Source: Agarivorans albus
Lineage (GTDB): Bacteria > Pseudomonadota > Gammaproteobacteria > Enterobacterales > Celerinatantimonadaceae
DNA: 64,000 nt
Direction of reading: 5' to 3'
Assembly: GCF_019670105.1 (NCBI RefSeq)
Contig: NZ_AP023032.1
Coordinates: 1,606,972 to 1,670,971, forward strand
Shown here: positions 17,950 through 28,050 of the stretch, piece by piece
Position numbering within the stretch: position 1 is the first letter of the stretch
Layout of the letters: every line of letters begins with the position of its first letter
Made by a program: the position numbers and the translations under genes
The notes under the pieces: model-generated
Database searches by the model: none
What the model was told of the DNA's origin: nothing
What the model saw: only the letters and a program-made list of their open reading frames with translations

Positions 17950-18219
17950 ATGACTGACCAAGTTAACCCAACTATTTACGCTTTTGATATTGCCGAAAAT
18001 ACCTATTACTTTTTTGACCAGCTTGAGGCCGAGCAGGCTTTTCAGCAAGCCGAAGCTAAAGGCGACTATCCAGAGTGGCGAGAGCCCACGCCAATGCTTG
18101 AGTTACTAAAAATAAAGGATGCGCTGTTAGGCGAGTTTGCCAAGCGCATCGCGTTTTTAGAGCTACAACTAGAGCGAGCTGAATTAGGTTCTGATAGCTT
18201 CGATTTAGGTGCTAATTAG
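17950..18219 (+). CDS. Small acidic protein of unknown function
   Basis: An 89-residue soluble protein I do not recognise. It has many Glu, Asp and aromatic residues (IYAFDIAENTYYFFDQLEAE) and a helical C-terminal half (LLKIKDALLGEFAKRIAFLE). It starts 4 bp after the rhodanese stop. Its own stop overlaps by 8 bp the end of the convergent gene on the other strand. The codon use looks normal, which supports a real gene. No function can be given. Confidence 0.65.
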   Translation: MTDQVNPTIYAFDIAENTYYFFDQLEAEQAFQQAEAKGDYPEWREPTPMLELLKIKDALLGEFAKRIAFLELQLERAELGSDSFDLGAN

Positions 18220-18748
18220 TATCAAATTCCCAGCCTAGTTCTTGGCTAATTTTTGATACTTGAGGCGCTATAAGATCTATGTCACTTTGTGGCACAGATT
18301 GCAGTTGGGTAAACCATTGGTCACCGATTTCGAATGATTCCAACAGTTGTTGTTTCTGTTCAGCCGATAGCTCGGGGTTATCTAACAACTGTTGTTTCAT
18401 GTTCTCGTAGACTTCAAGCTGTGGTTTATATTCTTCTAAATTAACGGCCAAGATAGCAAATATTACTTGCTCGGTAGTTGCTGCCCAGTGCTCTAAGTCT
18501 AAGTTGTATTTATCTAATACTTGTTTCACTTCGTTAGCATAAGCACTTTGATTGAGCTGAAGAACCATCTGTTCAGCTAACTCGCTAGGGTTTTCTACTT
18601 CTTCTAATGTGTTTTCTTCTTCGATTTTTTCAACAATTGGTTTAAGCATTTTGCTCGCTTCAAACCAGTTGTCTATTGTCTGTTGGGTTAAGTTAGCGGC
18701 GTTTGCATAAGCGCCTATCAGCAGAAGCAGTAGAGGTAGCAATCTCAT
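18212..18748 (-). CDS. Exported helical protein of unknown function
   Basis: 178 residues, beginning with a clear signal peptide (MRLLPLLLLLIGAYANA) with an AYANA-A cleavage site, so it is probably periplasmic. The rest is predicted helical and rich in Glu, Gln and Leu, with short sequences such as LDNPELSAEQKQQLLESF. It may be related to small conserved proteins of marine gammaproteobacteria, but I cannot name a family. AGGATG lies upstream of the ATG. Its 3' end overlaps the convergent small gene by 8 bp. Confidence 0.75.
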   Translation of the reverse strand: MRLLPLLLLLIGAYANAANLTQQTIDNWFEASKMLKPIVEKIEEENTLEEVENPSELAEQMVLQLNQSAYANEVKQVLDKYNLDLEHWAATTEQVIFAILAVNLEEYKPQLEVYENMKQQLLDNPELSAEQKQQLLESFEIGDQWFTQLQSVPQSDIDLIAPQVSKISQELGWEFDTN

Positions 18749-18797
18749 AAATACATCCTAAATATGGTGTCTATTTATAAAATAGTGGTCTTAAAGA

Positions 18798-18825
18798 CAA
18801 AAATAAAGCGGGCAGTGCCCGCTTT
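18798..18825 (-). terminator. Terminator of suhB
   Basis: AAAGCGGGC-AGT-GCCCGCTTT. Read on the minus strand the stem is followed by ATTTTTG. It lies 23 bp beyond the suhB stop and upstream of the exported-protein gene on the same strand. Confidence 0.8.
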
Positions 18826-18847
18826 AAGTTGTTTCTGCTTAATTTTA

Positions 18848-19651
18848 TTAAGCTTTAATTGCATCCGTTAAATGCGGACGAATTGTAGATAACATATGTT
18901 TTAGTACTTTAGGGTTTGCACATACAACATTTCCACTTTGGTAGAAATCTGTGTTGCCGCTAAAGTCTGTAACAATGGCACCTGCTTCGCGAGCAATTAG
19001 TTCACCTGCTGCGATGTCCCAAGGCTTCAAGTTTAATTCAAAGAAACCGTCTAAACGACCAGCGGCTACATAGGCTAAATCTAAAGCGGCAGAACCAGCA
19101 CGGCGCATGTCTCCACACTCAGCAAAGATTGCTCCGAACATGGCTAAATAGCTGTCCATGTAGTGTTTGCGTTTGAATGGGAAGCCGGTGCCAATTAGTG
19201 TGCCTTCTAAATCTTTAGCTTTAGTAACACGTAAACGGTAACCGTTTAATTGCGCGCCTTTGCCGCGTGAAGCAGCAAATAACTCATTGCGAAGAGGATC
19301 GTAAATCACACCATGCTCTGTTTTCCCTCGAACGCGCAATGCGATAGAGATAGAGAAGTGAGGAATACCTTTGATAAAATTGGTGGTTCCATCCAATGGG
19401 TCTATCACCCATTGATATTCATCATCCTTGCCAGCTGTTAAGCCACTTTCTTCACCAATAAAAGAGTGATCTGGGAAAGCGTTTTGAATGGTGTCGATAA
19501 TGCTTTTCTCAGCGGCTTTATCAACATTAGTTACGTAGTCGTTAGCGCCTTTTGTTGTCGCTTCAACTTTATCTAACTGCTCGTAAGCTTGAGTTACGAC
19601 CTTACCTGCGTTTCGCGCAGCGCGAATCGCAATGTTTAGCATAGCATGCAT
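18848..19651 (-). CDS. suhB: Inositol-1-monophosphatase family protein SuhB
   Basis: 267 residues, the E. coli length. It dephosphorylates inositol 1-phosphate in vitro and, in E. coli, acts in the rRNA antitermination complex with NusA and RNA polymerase. The Mg-binding motifs are all present: IGEESG near residue 65, WVIDPLDGTTNFIKGIPHF near 82-100 and WDIAAGELIAREAGA near 210-225. It is divergent from trmJ, the same arrangement as in E. coli. The start MHAMLNIAIRAARNAG aligns with E. coli MHPMLNIAVRAARKAG. Confidence 0.97.
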   Translation of the reverse strand: MHAMLNIAIRAARNAGKVVTQAYEQLDKVEATTKGANDYVTNVDKAAEKSIIDTIQNAFPDHSFIGEESGLTAGKDDEYQWVIDPLDGTTNFIKGIPHFSISIALRVRGKTEHGVIYDPLRNELFAASRGKGAQLNGYRLRVTKAKDLEGTLIGTGFPFKRKHYMDSYLAMFGAIFAECGDMRRAGSAALDLAYVAAGRLDGFFELNLKPWDIAAGELIAREAGAIVTDFSGNTDFYQSGNVVCANPKVLKHMLSTIRPHLTDAIKA

Positions 19652-19822
19652 GAATTACCACCAATTTGTAGAAAGAACATAAAATAACCGCCGGATTATA
19701 GGGAAAACCAAAAACAAACACAATTGATTATAGGCACTCCATATAAACTTTTTCCAATCTAGCTGCTAAGGCTATGGCTATGTTACAATCCCGCGCATCA
19801 AATTTAGGGTGAAGTAAAAGTA

Positions 19823-20554
19823 ATGTTGGAAAATGTTCGAGTGGTTTTAGTTGGCACTAGTCATAGTGGCAATATTGGCTCTGCAGCCAGGGCAATGAAA
19901 ACCATGGGAATTAGCGATTTGTGCTTGGTAGCTCCAGAAGCTGAGATTGATGGTAAGTCAGTTGCGCTATCTGCTGGTGCATCGGATGTGCTTGGTGGGA
20001 CAACGATTGTTTCAGAGTTATCAGAAGCAGTTGCAGACTGTCAGCTAGTTATTGGCGCCAGTGCCCGTTCTCGAACTTTAGATTGGCCGATGGTTGATGG
20101 GCGAGAAGCCGGCGTTAAACTCGCGGCAGAGGCCCAACAGGGTAAAGTAGCTATTGTGTTCGGCCGTGAGAGCAGTGGTTTAAACAACCCAGAGCTACAG
20201 CAATGCCATTATCACGTTTGTGTACCTGCTAACCCCGAATATAGTTCGCTAAACTTAGCAATGGCTGTTCAGCTGTTATGCTACGAAGTGCGTATGGCAT
20301 TTTTAGACCAGCAAAACACACACCCAGAAGCTGCTCCCGAAGATTACCCTCATGCCGATGATTTAGAGCGTTTTTATCAGCATTTTGAACAGTCTATTGC
20401 TGACTCAGGTTTTATCATCAAGCCACATCCAGGCAAAGTAATGGAAAAAGTACGACGCATGTTTAATCGTATTCGCATGGAAAAACAAGAACTTAATGTA
20501 ATGCGTGGCATTCTAACTTCTTTTGACAAGCATATTTCCAAACCAGAAAAATAA
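19823..20554 (+). CDS. trmJ: tRNA (cytidine/uridine-2'-O-)-methyltransferase TrmJ
   Basis: 243 residues of the SPOUT (knotted) methyltransferase family. It methylates the 2'-OH of nucleotide 32 in several tRNAs using SAM. Visible motifs are [20 protein letters not shown] at the N-terminus, [15 protein letters not shown] (motif 2) and [20 protein letters not shown] (motif 3, the knot). The tail after residue 165 is the dimer and tRNA-binding extension. The stop lies at the left edge of the IscR sites, so the isc promoter starts where trmJ ends. Confidence 0.96.
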   Translation: MLENVRVVLVGTSHSGNIGSAARAMKTMGISDLCLVAPEAEIDGKSVALSAGASDVLGGTTIVSELSEAVADCQLVIGASARSRTLDWPMVDGREAGVKLAAEAQQGKVAIVFGRESSGLNNPELQQCHYHVCVPANPEYSSLNLAMAVQLLCYEVRMAFLDQQNTHPEAAPEDYPHADDLERFYQHFEQSIADSGFIIKPHPGKVMEKVRRMFNRIRMEKQELNVMRGILTSFDKHISKPEK

Positions 20555-20602
20555 TCCTGACTAATTTAGTAGGTTTTATACTTGACTAAATTACTAGGGT
20601 AT
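20553..20602 (+). promoter_or_regulatory. Two abutting IscR type-1 sites
   Basis: Two 25-bp matches to the type-1 IscR consensus ATASYYGACTRWWWYAGTCRRSTAT lie end to end at 20553-20577 and 20578-20602. The second begins ATACTTGACT and ends GGGTAT, matching both half-sites well. The first is weaker at its ends. The TTGACT inside the second site is the likely -35 element. Binding of [2Fe-2S]-IscR here would repress the isc operon, as in E. coli. Confidence 0.85.
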
Positions 20603-20644
20603 GGAAAGATTGTGACCAAGTTCACGGGAAAATATAGGTTTGAT

Positions 20645-21118
20645 ATGCGCTTAACTTCTAAGGGACGCTACGCAGTTACAGCGATGTTAGATGTTGCTCT
20701 TCATATGGAAGAAGGGCCGGTCTCTTTAGCTGACATTTCTGAGCGACAAGGTATTTCTTTGTCTTATTTAGAGCAGCTGTTTTCAAAATTACGTAAACAT
20801 GGCTTGGTAACCAGCGTGCGCGGCCCCGGTGGCGGATATCGCCTAGGTATGGACGCTGATGATATTGCAGTAGGCATGGTGATCCACGCTGTTGATGAGT
20901 CGATTGATGCAACACGTTGTCATGGTTCTGCAGATTGCCAAGGCGGCAAACCTTGTCTTACCCACTCATTGTGGAATGACTTAAGTGAAAGAATCGCCGA
21001 CTTCTTAGATAACATAAGCTTGGGTGGCTTAATGCGTGAGCGACAAATTGTTAATGTAGCGCATAATCAAGACCAACTTCAGCACGTTGATAACAACACG
21101 ATACAAATTAGTTTATGA
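20645..21118 (+). CDS. iscR: Iron-sulfur cluster regulator IscR
   Basis: 157 residues of the Rrf2 family. The winged helix-turn-helix is at residues 1-65 ([20 protein letters not shown]). The cluster ligands sit exactly at the E. coli positions Cys92, Cys98, Cys104 and His107 in [17 protein letters not shown]. It binds a [2Fe-2S] cluster and represses its own operon. The start at 20645 ([19 protein letters not shown]) is identical to that of E. coli. The longer open frame from 20582 would be translated from within the operator and is rejected. Confidence 0.98.
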   Translation: MRLTSKGRYAVTAMLDVALHMEEGPVSLADISERQGISLSYLEQLFSKLRKHGLVTSVRGPGGGYRLGMDADDIAVGMVIHAVDESIDATRCHGSADCQGGKPCLTHSLWNDLSERIADFLDNISLGGLMRERQIVNVAHNQDQLQHVDNNTIQISL

Positions 21119-21153
21119 CGCTCGCTTTCGCCGAGTAGTAACGGAGAACTTTA

Positions 21154-22368
21154 ATGAAATTACCAATTTATCTTGATTATTCAGCAACCACTCCTGTTGA
21201 CCCTCGGGTTGCTGAAAAGATGATGCAATACCTTAGCGTAGATGGTATTTACGGTAACCCTGCTTCACGTTCACACCGTTTTGGCTGGCAAGCAGAAGAA
21301 GCTGTAGATATTGCCCGCAACCAAATTGCTGACCTAGTAAATGCTGACCCACGTGAAATCGTATTTACCTCGGGTGCTACAGAATCAAACAACCTTGCTA
21401 TTAAGGGTGCTGCTCACTTTTACAATAAAAAAGGTAAGCACATCATCACGTGTAAAACTGAGCACAAAGCTGTGCTAGATACTTGTCGCCAATTAGAGCG
21501 AGAAGGTTACGAAGTGACTTATTTAGACCCAGAAAGCAACGGTGTTATAAGCCTTGAGACCTTAACCGAAGCATTACGTGAAGATACGGTTCTTGTGTCT
21601 ATCATGCACGTGAACAACGAAATTGGCGTAATCCAAGACATTAAAGCGATTGGCGAGTTATGTCGCTCTCGTAAAATTTTGTTCCACGTTGATGCGGCAC
21701 AAAGCGCAGGTAAAGTTGAGATCGATCTTCAAGAGCTTCCTGTAGATATGATGTCTTTCTCAGCACATAAGGTTTACGGGCCAAAAGGTATTGGTGCTCT
21801 GTACGTGCAACGTAAGCCACGTATTCGCCTAGAAGCGCAAGTACATGGCGGTGGACATGAGCGTGGAATGCGTTCTGGTACCTTACCTACTCACCAAATT
21901 GTTGGAATGGGTGAAGCCTTTGCTATTGCTAAACAAGATATGGCAAAAGATAACGAGCACATTCGCGCTTTACGTGACCGCTTTTGGGCAGGCATTAAAG
22001 ATATTGAAGAAACCTATGTAAACGGTGACTTTGAGCAACGTGTAGTGGCTAACTTAAATGTGAGCTTTGCGTATGTTGAAGGTGAGTCATTGATAATGGC
22101 GCTTAAAGATTTAGCCGTTTCATCAGGTTCTGCGTGTACGTCTGCAAGCTTGGAGCCGTCGTATGTACTTCGCGCTCTAGGTTTAGATGACGAACTTGCA
22201 CACAGTTCTATTCGTTTCTCTTTTGGCCGTTTCACTACTGAAGAAGAAATCGATTACGCAGTTAAAGTGATTAACGAAGGTATTGGCCGACTCCGCGAAA
22301 TGTCTCCACTTTGGGACATGTTTAAAGACGGCGTAGACCTCAGCCAGGTTGAGTGGGCACACCACTAA
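21154..22368 (+). CDS. iscS: Cysteine desulfurase IscS
   Basis: 404 residues, the E. coli length. A PLP enzyme that removes sulfur from cysteine and passes it to IscU, and in E. coli also to TusA and ThiI. The PLP lysine is in [12 protein letters not shown] near residue 206, the ATESNN and [10 protein letters not shown] cofactor segments are present, and the persulfide Cys is in [20 protein letters not shown] near residue 328. Second gene of the isc operon, 35 bp after iscR. Confidence 0.99.
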   Translation: MKLPIYLDYSATTPVDPRVAEKMMQYLSVDGIYGNPASRSHRFGWQAEEAVDIARNQIADLVNADPREIVFTSGATESNNLAIKGAAHFYNKKGKHIITCKTEHKAVLDTCRQLEREGYEVTYLDPESNGVISLETLTEALREDTVLVSIMHVNNEIGVIQDIKAIGELCRSRKILFHVDAAQSAGKVEIDLQELPVDMMSFSAHKVYGPKGIGALYVQRKPRIRLEAQVHGGGHERGMRSGTLPTHQIVGMGEAFAIAKQDMAKDNEHIRALRDRFWAGIKDIEETYVNGDFEQRVVANLNVSFAYVEGESLIMALKDLAVSSGSACTSASLEPSYVLRALGLDDELAHSSIRFSFGRFTTEEEIDYAVKVINEGIGRLREMSPLWDMFKDGVDLSQVEWAHH

Positions 22369-22399
22369 GTATTAAAAATAACGGATTTGGAGAGATATC

Positions 22400-22783
22400 A
22401 TGGCTTATAGTGAAAAAGTAATTGATCATTACGAAAACCCGCGTAACGTTGGCGCTTTCGAAGATAAAGATGATAGCCACATTGGCACCGGTATGGTGGG
22501 AGCACCAGCTTGTGGTGATGTGATGAAGTTACAACTTAAAGTAAGCGACGAAGGCGTGATTGAAGACGCTCGTTTCAAAACTTACGGTTGTGGTTCAGCA
22601 ATTGCGTCCAGCTCACTGGTTACCGAGTGGGTTAAAGGTAAGAGTTTAGACGAAGCTCAAGCGCTTAAAAATACCGATATTGCTGAAGAATTAGCCTTGC
22701 CGCCAGTGAAGATTCACTGCTCAATTTTGGCAGAAGACGCCATTAAAGCCGCCATTGCTGATTACAAAAAGAAAAACGCGTAG
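22400..22783 (+). CDS. iscU: Iron-sulfur cluster scaffold IscU
   Basis: 127 residues. Scaffold on which IscS sulfur and iron are assembled into a [2Fe-2S] cluster. The three ligand cysteines are in GAPACGDV (residue 37), YGCGSAIA (63) and IHCSILAEDAI (106), with Asp39 beside the first. LPPVKIHC contains the chaperone-recognition motif LPPVK bound by HscA. GGAGAG lies upstream of the ATG. Third gene of the operon. Confidence 0.99.
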   Translation: MAYSEKVIDHYENPRNVGAFEDKDDSHIGTGMVGAPACGDVMKLQLKVSDEGVIEDARFKTYGCGSAIASSSLVTEWVKGKSLDEAQALKNTDIAEELALPPVKIHCSILAEDAIKAAIADYKKKNA

Positions 22784-22801
22784 TAGATTTAAGGAGCCAT
22801 C

Positions 22802-23125
22802 ATGGCTGTATCACTAACTGAAGCTGCAGCAACACATGTAAGTCAATTTTTGAACAACCGAGGCGCGGGCACTGGCGTGCGCCTAGGGGTAAAAACCTCT
22901 GGGTGTTCGGGCATGGCTTATATTTTGGAGTTTGTAGACCAATTAGCTGAAGACGACAAAGTATTTGAAAGCCACGGTGTAAATGTCATCGTTGATGAGA
23001 AAAGCTTACTTTACATCGATGGCACTGAATTAGACTTTGTTAAAGAAGGTTTGAACGAAGGCTTTGTATTTAACAACCCTAACGTAAATGGCGAATGTGG
23101 TTGTGGAGAGAGCTTTAGCGTTTAA
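22802..23125 (+). CDS. iscA: Iron-sulfur carrier IscA
   Basis: 107 residues of the A-type carrier family. It receives clusters from the scaffold and passes them on, mainly to [4Fe-4S] proteins. The three conserved cysteines are in [10 protein letters not shown] (near residue 35) and [11 protein letters not shown] (99 and 101). AAGGAG precedes the ATG. It starts 18 bp after iscU, and hscB follows almost directly. Confidence 0.98.
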   Translation: MAVSLTEAAATHVSQFLNNRGAGTGVRLGVKTSGCSGMAYILEFVDQLAEDDKVFESHGVNVIVDEKSLLYIDGTELDFVKEGLNEGFVFNNPNVNGECGCGESFSV

Positions 23126-23137
23126 ATGGAACACGCT

Positions 23138-23656
23138 ATGAATCATTTTGAGTTATTCTCTCTACTTCCGTCTTATCAGCTAGACCTAAATGGTTTAGCT
23201 GATAGCTACAGAGAGCTGCAACAACAATACCATCCCGATAATTTTGCTGCTGAGTCTAGTGAGCGCCAGGCTCAAGTGATGCAAAAAGCTGCGCAAATCA
23301 ACGACGCTTATCAAACGCTGAAAGACCCTCTTAGCCGAGCGCAATACTTATTAAGTTTGCAAGGTTTAGAGCTTGGAGGCGAACAGCAAACTATCAACGA
23401 CGTTGCCTTCTTGATGAGTCAAATGGAGTTAAGGGAGCAATTGGCTGAAATAGAGCATGCAGCCGATCCTGAAGACGCTATCGATAACTTCTCAAGGTTA
23501 TTGAAGCGGCAACGAAGCGACTTGAGCTCAAGCTTTGAAAAAGCCTACAATGAACAAAATTTTGAGCAAGCAGCAGACGATGTTCGCAAACTCAAATTCT
23601 ATGCACGCCTGCAACAGCAGCTGCTTCAACTTGAAGAGAAAATTTTAGATTACTAA
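23138..23656 (+). CDS. hscB: Co-chaperone HscB
   Basis: 172 residues. The J domain at residues 1-75 carries the HPD motif in QQYHPDNF, which stimulates the HscA ATPase. The C-terminal three-helix domain, from about residue 85, binds IscU. I start at 23138 ([16 protein letters not shown]), which aligns with E. coli MDYFTLFGLP. The ATG at 23126 directly after the iscA stop adds four residues and overlaps the likely ribosome site TGGAACA. Confidence 0.95.
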   Translation: MNHFELFSLLPSYQLDLNGLADSYRELQQQYHPDNFAAESSERQAQVMQKAAQINDAYQTLKDPLSRAQYLLSLQGLELGGEQQTINDVAFLMSQMELREQLAEIEHAADPEDAIDNFSRLLKRQRSDLSSSFEKAYNEQNFEQAADDVRKLKFYARLQQQLLQLEEKILDY

Positions 23657-23661
23657 TCTAT

Positions 23662-25515
23662 ATGGCATTACTACAAATAGCAGAGCCTGGGCAATCGGCT
23701 GTTCCTCACCAACATAAACTGGCTGTAGGTATCGATTTAGGTACCACTAACTCTTTGGTTGCAACTGTACGTAGCGGCAAAGCCGTTACTTTGGCCGACC
23801 ATAGTGGTGATACCTTGCTTCCTTCGGTGGTTCGCTATCACAAAGATGGCGTAGAAGTTGGCAAGTTAGCCAAAGCACAAGCGGTTACCGATCCTCATAA
23901 CACCATTACTTCGGTTAAACGTTTATTAGGCAAAGATAGCGCAGATATAGACCGTGAACTGTTTCCCTATAACTTTAGTGATGCTAAAACCCCGCATATT
24001 CAAACAGTAGCAGGCGATGTTAATCCTATTCAAGTTTCTGCTGAAATTTTAAAAAGTTTAGCAGCGAGAGCTGAAGAGTCATTACAAGGTGAGCCCGATG
24101 GCGTGGTTATTACGGTGCCTGCATACTTTGATGACGCACAGCGCCAAGGTACCAAAGATGCTGCTCAGCTAGCCGGTTTACATGTGCTACGTTTACTTAA
24201 TGAACCGACAGCCGCGGCTATTGCTTATGGATTAGATAGTGGTGACGAAGGCGTAATCGCGATTTATGATTTAGGTGGTGGTACCTTTGATATCTCCATC
24301 CTGCGTTTATCTAAAGGTGTATTTCAAGTACTAGCCACGGGTGGAGATTCTGCTCTAGGTGGTGATGACTTTGATGATGCTTTAGTTGAGTGGATAGCCG
24401 AACAAGCGCAAGTCAGTGGAGTGCGTTCTGCCCAGTTACAGCGCGAATTATCACGCATAGCCAATCAAGTTAAAGTAGCCTTGACTGATCAAGACAGTGC
24501 CAATATCAATTTGGATATTGACGGTATTAATTGGCAGGGCAGCATTAGCCGCGAGTTATTCGATAGCCTCATTGAAAGCTTGGTTAAGCGCACTATTCGC
24601 GCTTGTCGCCGCGCTTTACGTGACGCTGAAGTAGAGCTAGAAGATGTTAACAATGTAGTTATGGTTGGCGGTTCTACTAGAGTGCCAAAAGTGCGTAGCG
24701 ACGTCGCGAACTTTTTTGACAAGCAGCCTTTAACTAACATTGATCCTGACCAAGTTGTTGCGATTGGTGCAGCCATTCAAGCTGACACTTTGGTGGGGAA
24801 CAAAAAAGATGGCGAGCTGTTATTGCTTGATGTTACGCCTCTTTCTCTAGGTATTGAGACAATGGGAGGCTTGGTCGAAAAAGTTATTCCACGCAATACC
24901 ACTATTCCGGTTGCTCGAGCCCAAGAATTTACGACGTTTAAAGACGGCCAAACAGCAATGGCGATTCATGCGGTACAAGGTGAACGCGAACTAGTAGATG
25001 ATTGCCGCTCTTTGGCTAAATTTGCGCTAAAAGGTATTCCTCCTTTAGCAGCTGGTGCCGCTCATATTCGAGTTACCTTCCAAGTGGATGCCGATGGTTT
25101 GTTATCAGTTACAGCGATGGAAAAATCAACTGGGGTGCAATCGTCTGTTGAGGTCAAACCTTCTTATGGCTTAGCCGATGAAGAAGTGGCAAGAATGCTT
25201 AAAGACTCCATCACCAATGCTAAACATGATGTCACTATGCGCATGTTGCGTGAGCAACAAGTTGAAGCCGCTCGATTCATTGAAGATATGAGTGCTGCAT
25301 TAGTCGAAAGTGGCGAACGTTTGCTGCAAGATGAAGAGCGTCTTGGCATTGAACAAGCCATGCAGCAATTACAAGCTATTGCCGAAGGTGACTCTGTTTC
25401 AGAGATAGAGCAAGCCATTAAATATTTAGACAGTATCAGTCAAGATTTTGCCGCAAGGCGAATGGATGATTCCATTAAACAAGCCCTAAGGGGCCAGCAA
25501 GTAGATAGGATTTAA
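23662..25515 (+). CDS. hscA: Hsp70-type chaperone HscA
   Basis: 617 residues (E. coli 616). Specialised Hsp70 that uses ATP to release the cluster from IscU. The nucleotide-binding domain covers residues about 20-390, with [43 protein letters not shown] and [14 protein letters not shown]. The interdomain linker is [11 protein letters not shown]. The substrate-binding beta-sandwich and a helical lid follow. It starts 5 bp after hscB. Confidence 0.98.
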   Translation: MALLQIAEPGQSAVPHQHKLAVGIDLGTTNSLVATVRSGKAVTLADHSGDTLLPSVVRYHKDGVEVGKLAKAQAVTDPHNTITSVKRLLGKDSADIDRELFPYNFSDAKTPHIQTVAGDVNPIQVSAEILKSLAARAEESLQGEPDGVVITVPAYFDDAQRQGTKDAAQLAGLHVLRLLNEPTAAAIAYGLDSGDEGVIAIYDLGGGTFDISILRLSKGVFQVLATGGDSALGGDDFDDALVEWIAEQAQVSGVRSAQLQRELSRIANQVKVALTDQDSANINLDIDGINWQGSISRELFDSLIESLVKRTIRACRRALRDAEVELEDVNNVVMVGGSTRVPKVRSDVANFFDKQPLTNIDPDQVVAIGAAIQADTLVGNKKDGELLLLDVTPLSLGIETMGGLVEKVIPRNTTIPVARAQEFTTFKDGQTAMAIHAVQGERELVDDCRSLAKFALKGIPPLAAGAAHIRVTFQVDADGLLSVTAMEKSTGVQSSVEVKPSYGLADEEVARMLKDSITNAKHDVTMRMLREQQVEAARFIEDMSAALVESGERLLQDEERLGIEQAMQQLQAIAEGDSVSEIEQAIKYLDSISQDFAARRMDDSIKQALRGQQVDRI

Positions 25516-25516
25516 G

Positions 25517-25855
25517 ATGCCTAAAGTGATTTTCTTGCCTAATGAGGACTTATGTCCTGAAGGCTCAGTAGTAGAAGCAAAACAAGGTGAGAGCGTATTG
25601 GATGTTGCCTTGCGCGAAGGTATCGACATTGAGCACGCTTGTGAAAAATCTTGTGCTTGTACTACCTGTCACGTAATTGTTCGCGAAGGCTTTGATTCGC
25701 TTGAAGAAAGCGATGAGCTAGAAGACGATATGCTAGACAAAGCCTGGGGTTTGGAACCCGAGTCTCGTTTAGGTTGCCAAGCAATGGTAAGCGATGAAGA
25801 CTTAGTGGTAGAAATTCCTAAATACACTATTAATATGGTGTCTGAACAACATTAA
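25517..25855 (+). CDS. fdx: [2Fe-2S] ferredoxin of the isc operon
   Basis: 112 residues, adrenodoxin type. It donates electrons during cluster assembly on IscU. The ligand pattern C-x5-C-x2-C is in [13 protein letters not shown] near residues 42-51, with the fourth cysteine in RLGCQAMV near residue 87. The acidic stretch [11 protein letters not shown] is the usual partner-binding helix. It begins one base after the hscA stop codon, so translation is probably coupled. Confidence 0.98.
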   Translation: MPKVIFLPNEDLCPEGSVVEAKQGESVLDVALREGIDIEHACEKSCACTTCHVIVREGFDSLEESDELEDDMLDKAWGLEPESRLGCQAMVSDEDLVVEIPKYTINMVSEQH

Positions 25856-25866
25856 GGAATAGGCTG

Positions 25867-26067
25867 ATGGGGTTGCGTTGGATAGATGTTGAGCAAATAG
25901 CAATAGAACTGGCCGAGCAATTTCCAGAGCAAGATCCTAAGCAAGTTCGGTTTACCGACTTACACCAATGGGTTTGTCAGTTAGATGATTTTGACGATGA
26001 CCCACAGCACAGCAACGAGCGCATTTTGGAAGCAATTATTTTAGCCTGGATGGATGAACTAGACTAA
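25867..26067 (+). CDS. iscX: IscX (YfhJ) family protein
   Basis: 66 residues, last gene of the isc operon, 11 bp after fdx. A small acidic protein with a modified winged-helix fold that binds iron and IscS and tunes cluster-assembly rate. The family pattern is clear: [20 protein letters not shown], the middle segment [20 protein letters not shown], and [11 protein letters not shown] at the end. Confidence 0.96.
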   Translation: MGLRWIDVEQIAIELAEQFPEQDPKQVRFTDLHQWVCQLDDFDDDPQHSNERILEAIILAWMDELD

Positions 26068-26110
26068 GTTCCAAGGGCTCGTTGTCGATTACTCAAATGA
26101 GGAAGTATTG

Positions 26111-27406
26111 ATGACCGCCGTTATGGATCTAGTTTTATGCGCCAAACCTGCCGCTGCTCAATGGGGCCAAAATGCCTTAGTTAGCTTTGAAGCTAACCAA
26201 GTTAATATTCATATCAATTCTGAAGGCGTAGCCCGCCTTCAAGATATTCAAAAAGCCGGCCGAAAATTAGATGCGCAAGGCCTAAAGCACCTTTCTTTTA
26301 TTGGCGATAGCTGGGATTTAGAAGCATGCTGGGCTTTCTATCAAGGTTATTACAACGCTAAACAAGATAACCAATTAGATGTAGTGGTACTAAGTGATGC
26401 TGACCAGCAGCGTTTTGACGCTCTTAAGTCTGCTGCTGATTGGACACGTAAAACGATTAATCTTGGTCCGGCCGCTATTTACCCCCAAACTTTATGTGAA
26501 TCTGCTGCGAGCTTCTTAAGTGGTTTATCTCCGGAACATGTTTCTTATGAGATTATCTCTGGAGAAGATTTACTGGAACAAGGCTGGGTAGGGACTTATC
26601 AGGTGGGCAAGGGGAGCAGCCAAGCACCAGCGATGTTGCAGTTAGATTTTAATCCTAGTGGAAACCCAGACGAGCCAGTGGCCGTAGCCCTAGTAGGTAA
26701 AGGTATTACCTTTGACTCAGGCGGTTATAGCCTTAAGCCTTCCGACGGCATGTCAATCATGAAAAGCGACATGGGGGGCGCTGCCACGGTTACTGGAGGT
26801 TTAGGTTTAGCAATTGCTAACGGCTTAAACAAACGTGTGAAGCTATATTTGTGCTGCGCCGAGAACATGGTATCGGGAGATGCTTACAAGCTGGGCGACG
26901 TAATTACTTACAAAAACGGTGTTACGGTAGAAGTGCTTAACACTGACGCAGAAGGTCGCTTGGTATTAGCCGATGGTTTAATTGCCGCCAGTGAGCAGAA
27001 GCCTCAAGTTATTATCGATGCAGCTACCTTAACGGGCGCAGCTAAAATGGCTTTAGGTCGTGACTACAATGCTGTGTTTGGCTTTGATGATGAGTGGGTA
27101 CACCAAGCCTTACAAGCTGCCAAACAGGAGCACGAAAAAGCTTGGCCTCTGCCCCTAGAACCTTTCCATAAAGGGCAAATTGGCTCTAGCTTTGCTGATA
27201 TAGCCAATATTTCTTCAGGCGAGGGCATGGCCGGCGCATCCACTGCTGCAGCTTTCTTAGCCCATTTTGTTGAAAATGCAGAAGAAAACTGGCTGCATTT
27301 TGATATGTCTGGCTCTTATCAAAAATCTGGTAATGCACTTTGGGCAACTGGGGCAAAGGGGCATGGTATTCGCACCATTTCACGGTTGTTAACTGAGTTG
27401 AGCTAA
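26111..27406 (+). CDS. pepB: Peptidase B (leucyl aminopeptidase family)
   Basis: 431 residues of the M17 family, a hexameric cytoplasmic aminopeptidase with two metal ions per site. The metal-binding and catalytic segments are LVGKGITFDSGGYSLKPS, MKSDMGGAATVTGGL and the signature NTDAEGRLVLADGL near residue 280. The ATG at 26111 with GAGGAAG upstream is the likely start. An adjacent TTG at 26108 is not needed. It follows iscX by 43 bp, as in E. coli. Confidence 0.95.
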   Translation: MTAVMDLVLCAKPAAAQWGQNALVSFEANQVNIHINSEGVARLQDIQKAGRKLDAQGLKHLSFIGDSWDLEACWAFYQGYYNAKQDNQLDVVVLSDADQQRFDALKSAADWTRKTINLGPAAIYPQTLCESAASFLSGLSPEHVSYEIISGEDLLEQGWVGTYQVGKGSSQAPAMLQLDFNPSGNPDEPVAVALVGKGITFDSGGYSLKPSDGMSIMKSDMGGAATVTGGLGLAIANGLNKRVKLYLCCAENMVSGDAYKLGDVITYKNGVTVEVLNTDAEGRLVLADGLIAASEQKPQVIIDAATLTGAAKMALGRDYNAVFGFDDEWVHQALQAAKQEHEKAWPLPLEPFHKGQIGSSFADIANISSGEGMAGASTAAAFLAHFVENAEENWLHFDMSGSYQKSGNALWATGAKGHGIRTISRLLTELS

Positions 27407-27467
27407 CTTATCATTCACTTACAATATCAAAGAGTGATATTCACCAAATTTTAGATGGAGCTAGTTA

Positions 27468-27893
27468 ATGGCCTTAGAACGTACTTTTTCTATACTTAAA
27501 CCCGATGTGGTGGCGAAAGACGCAATTGGTGCAATTTATGCGCGTATGGAGTCTGCCGGTTTACGTATTGTTGCAGCCAAAATGGTGCATTTGTCGCAAG
27601 AACAAGCTGCAGGCTTTTATGCAGAACATGAGGGTAAACCGTTTTACCCACCGCTGATTGAGTTTATGACATCTGGACCGATCATGGTGCAAGTGCTTGA
27701 AGCTGAGAATGCGGTGCAGCGTTACCGTGAGTTATTGGGTGCGACTAATCCAGCAGAAGCCGCTGCCGGTACCTTACGTCATGACTTTGGCTCGGGCATG
27801 CCACCAAATGGCACCCACGGCTCTGATTCACCAGAGTCAGCGTCGAGAGAAATCGCCTATTTCTTTGAAGACAATGAGATTTGTCCTAGATAA
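27468..27893 (+). CDS. ndk: Nucleoside diphosphate kinase
   Basis: 141 residues. It exchanges the terminal phosphate between nucleoside tri- and diphosphates and keeps NTP pools balanced. [18 protein letters not shown] is at the N-terminus. The phospho-histidine is in [16 protein letters not shown] near residue 117. A long terminator hairpin follows before rlmN. Confidence 0.98.
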   Translation: MALERTFSILKPDVVAKDAIGAIYARMESAGLRIVAAKMVHLSQEQAAGFYAEHEGKPFYPPLIEFMTSGPIMVQVLEAENAVQRYRELLGATNPAEAAAGTLRHDFGSGMPPNGTHGSDSPESASREIAYFFEDNEICPR

Positions 27894-27960
27894 GTCAAAC
27901 GGGGCAAAAGCTTCTTTGGCAAATGCAGCTTAATAGTTAAAAACTTATTAGCTGCCAATT

Positions 27961-28025
27961 GGCGCCGAGTACAGAGAATAACTGGCTTTCTGCTGTTATT
28001 ATTTGTACAATTCGGCGCTTTTTTT
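27961..28025 (+). terminator. Long imperfect terminator hairpin after ndk
   Basis: Nested pairing: GCGCCGA with TCGGCGC, then TACA with TGTA, then AATAAC with GTTATT, with a tract of seven T after the outer stem. This is longer than a usual intrinsic terminator. Confidence 0.75.
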
Positions 28026-28050
28026 ATTTGGTCGATCGTGGAGTTAAGCG

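Noticed and set aside
20582-20644. Longer N-terminus for IscR
   Set aside because: It would begin inside the operator and -35 region, and the start at 20645 matches E. coli IscR residue for residue.
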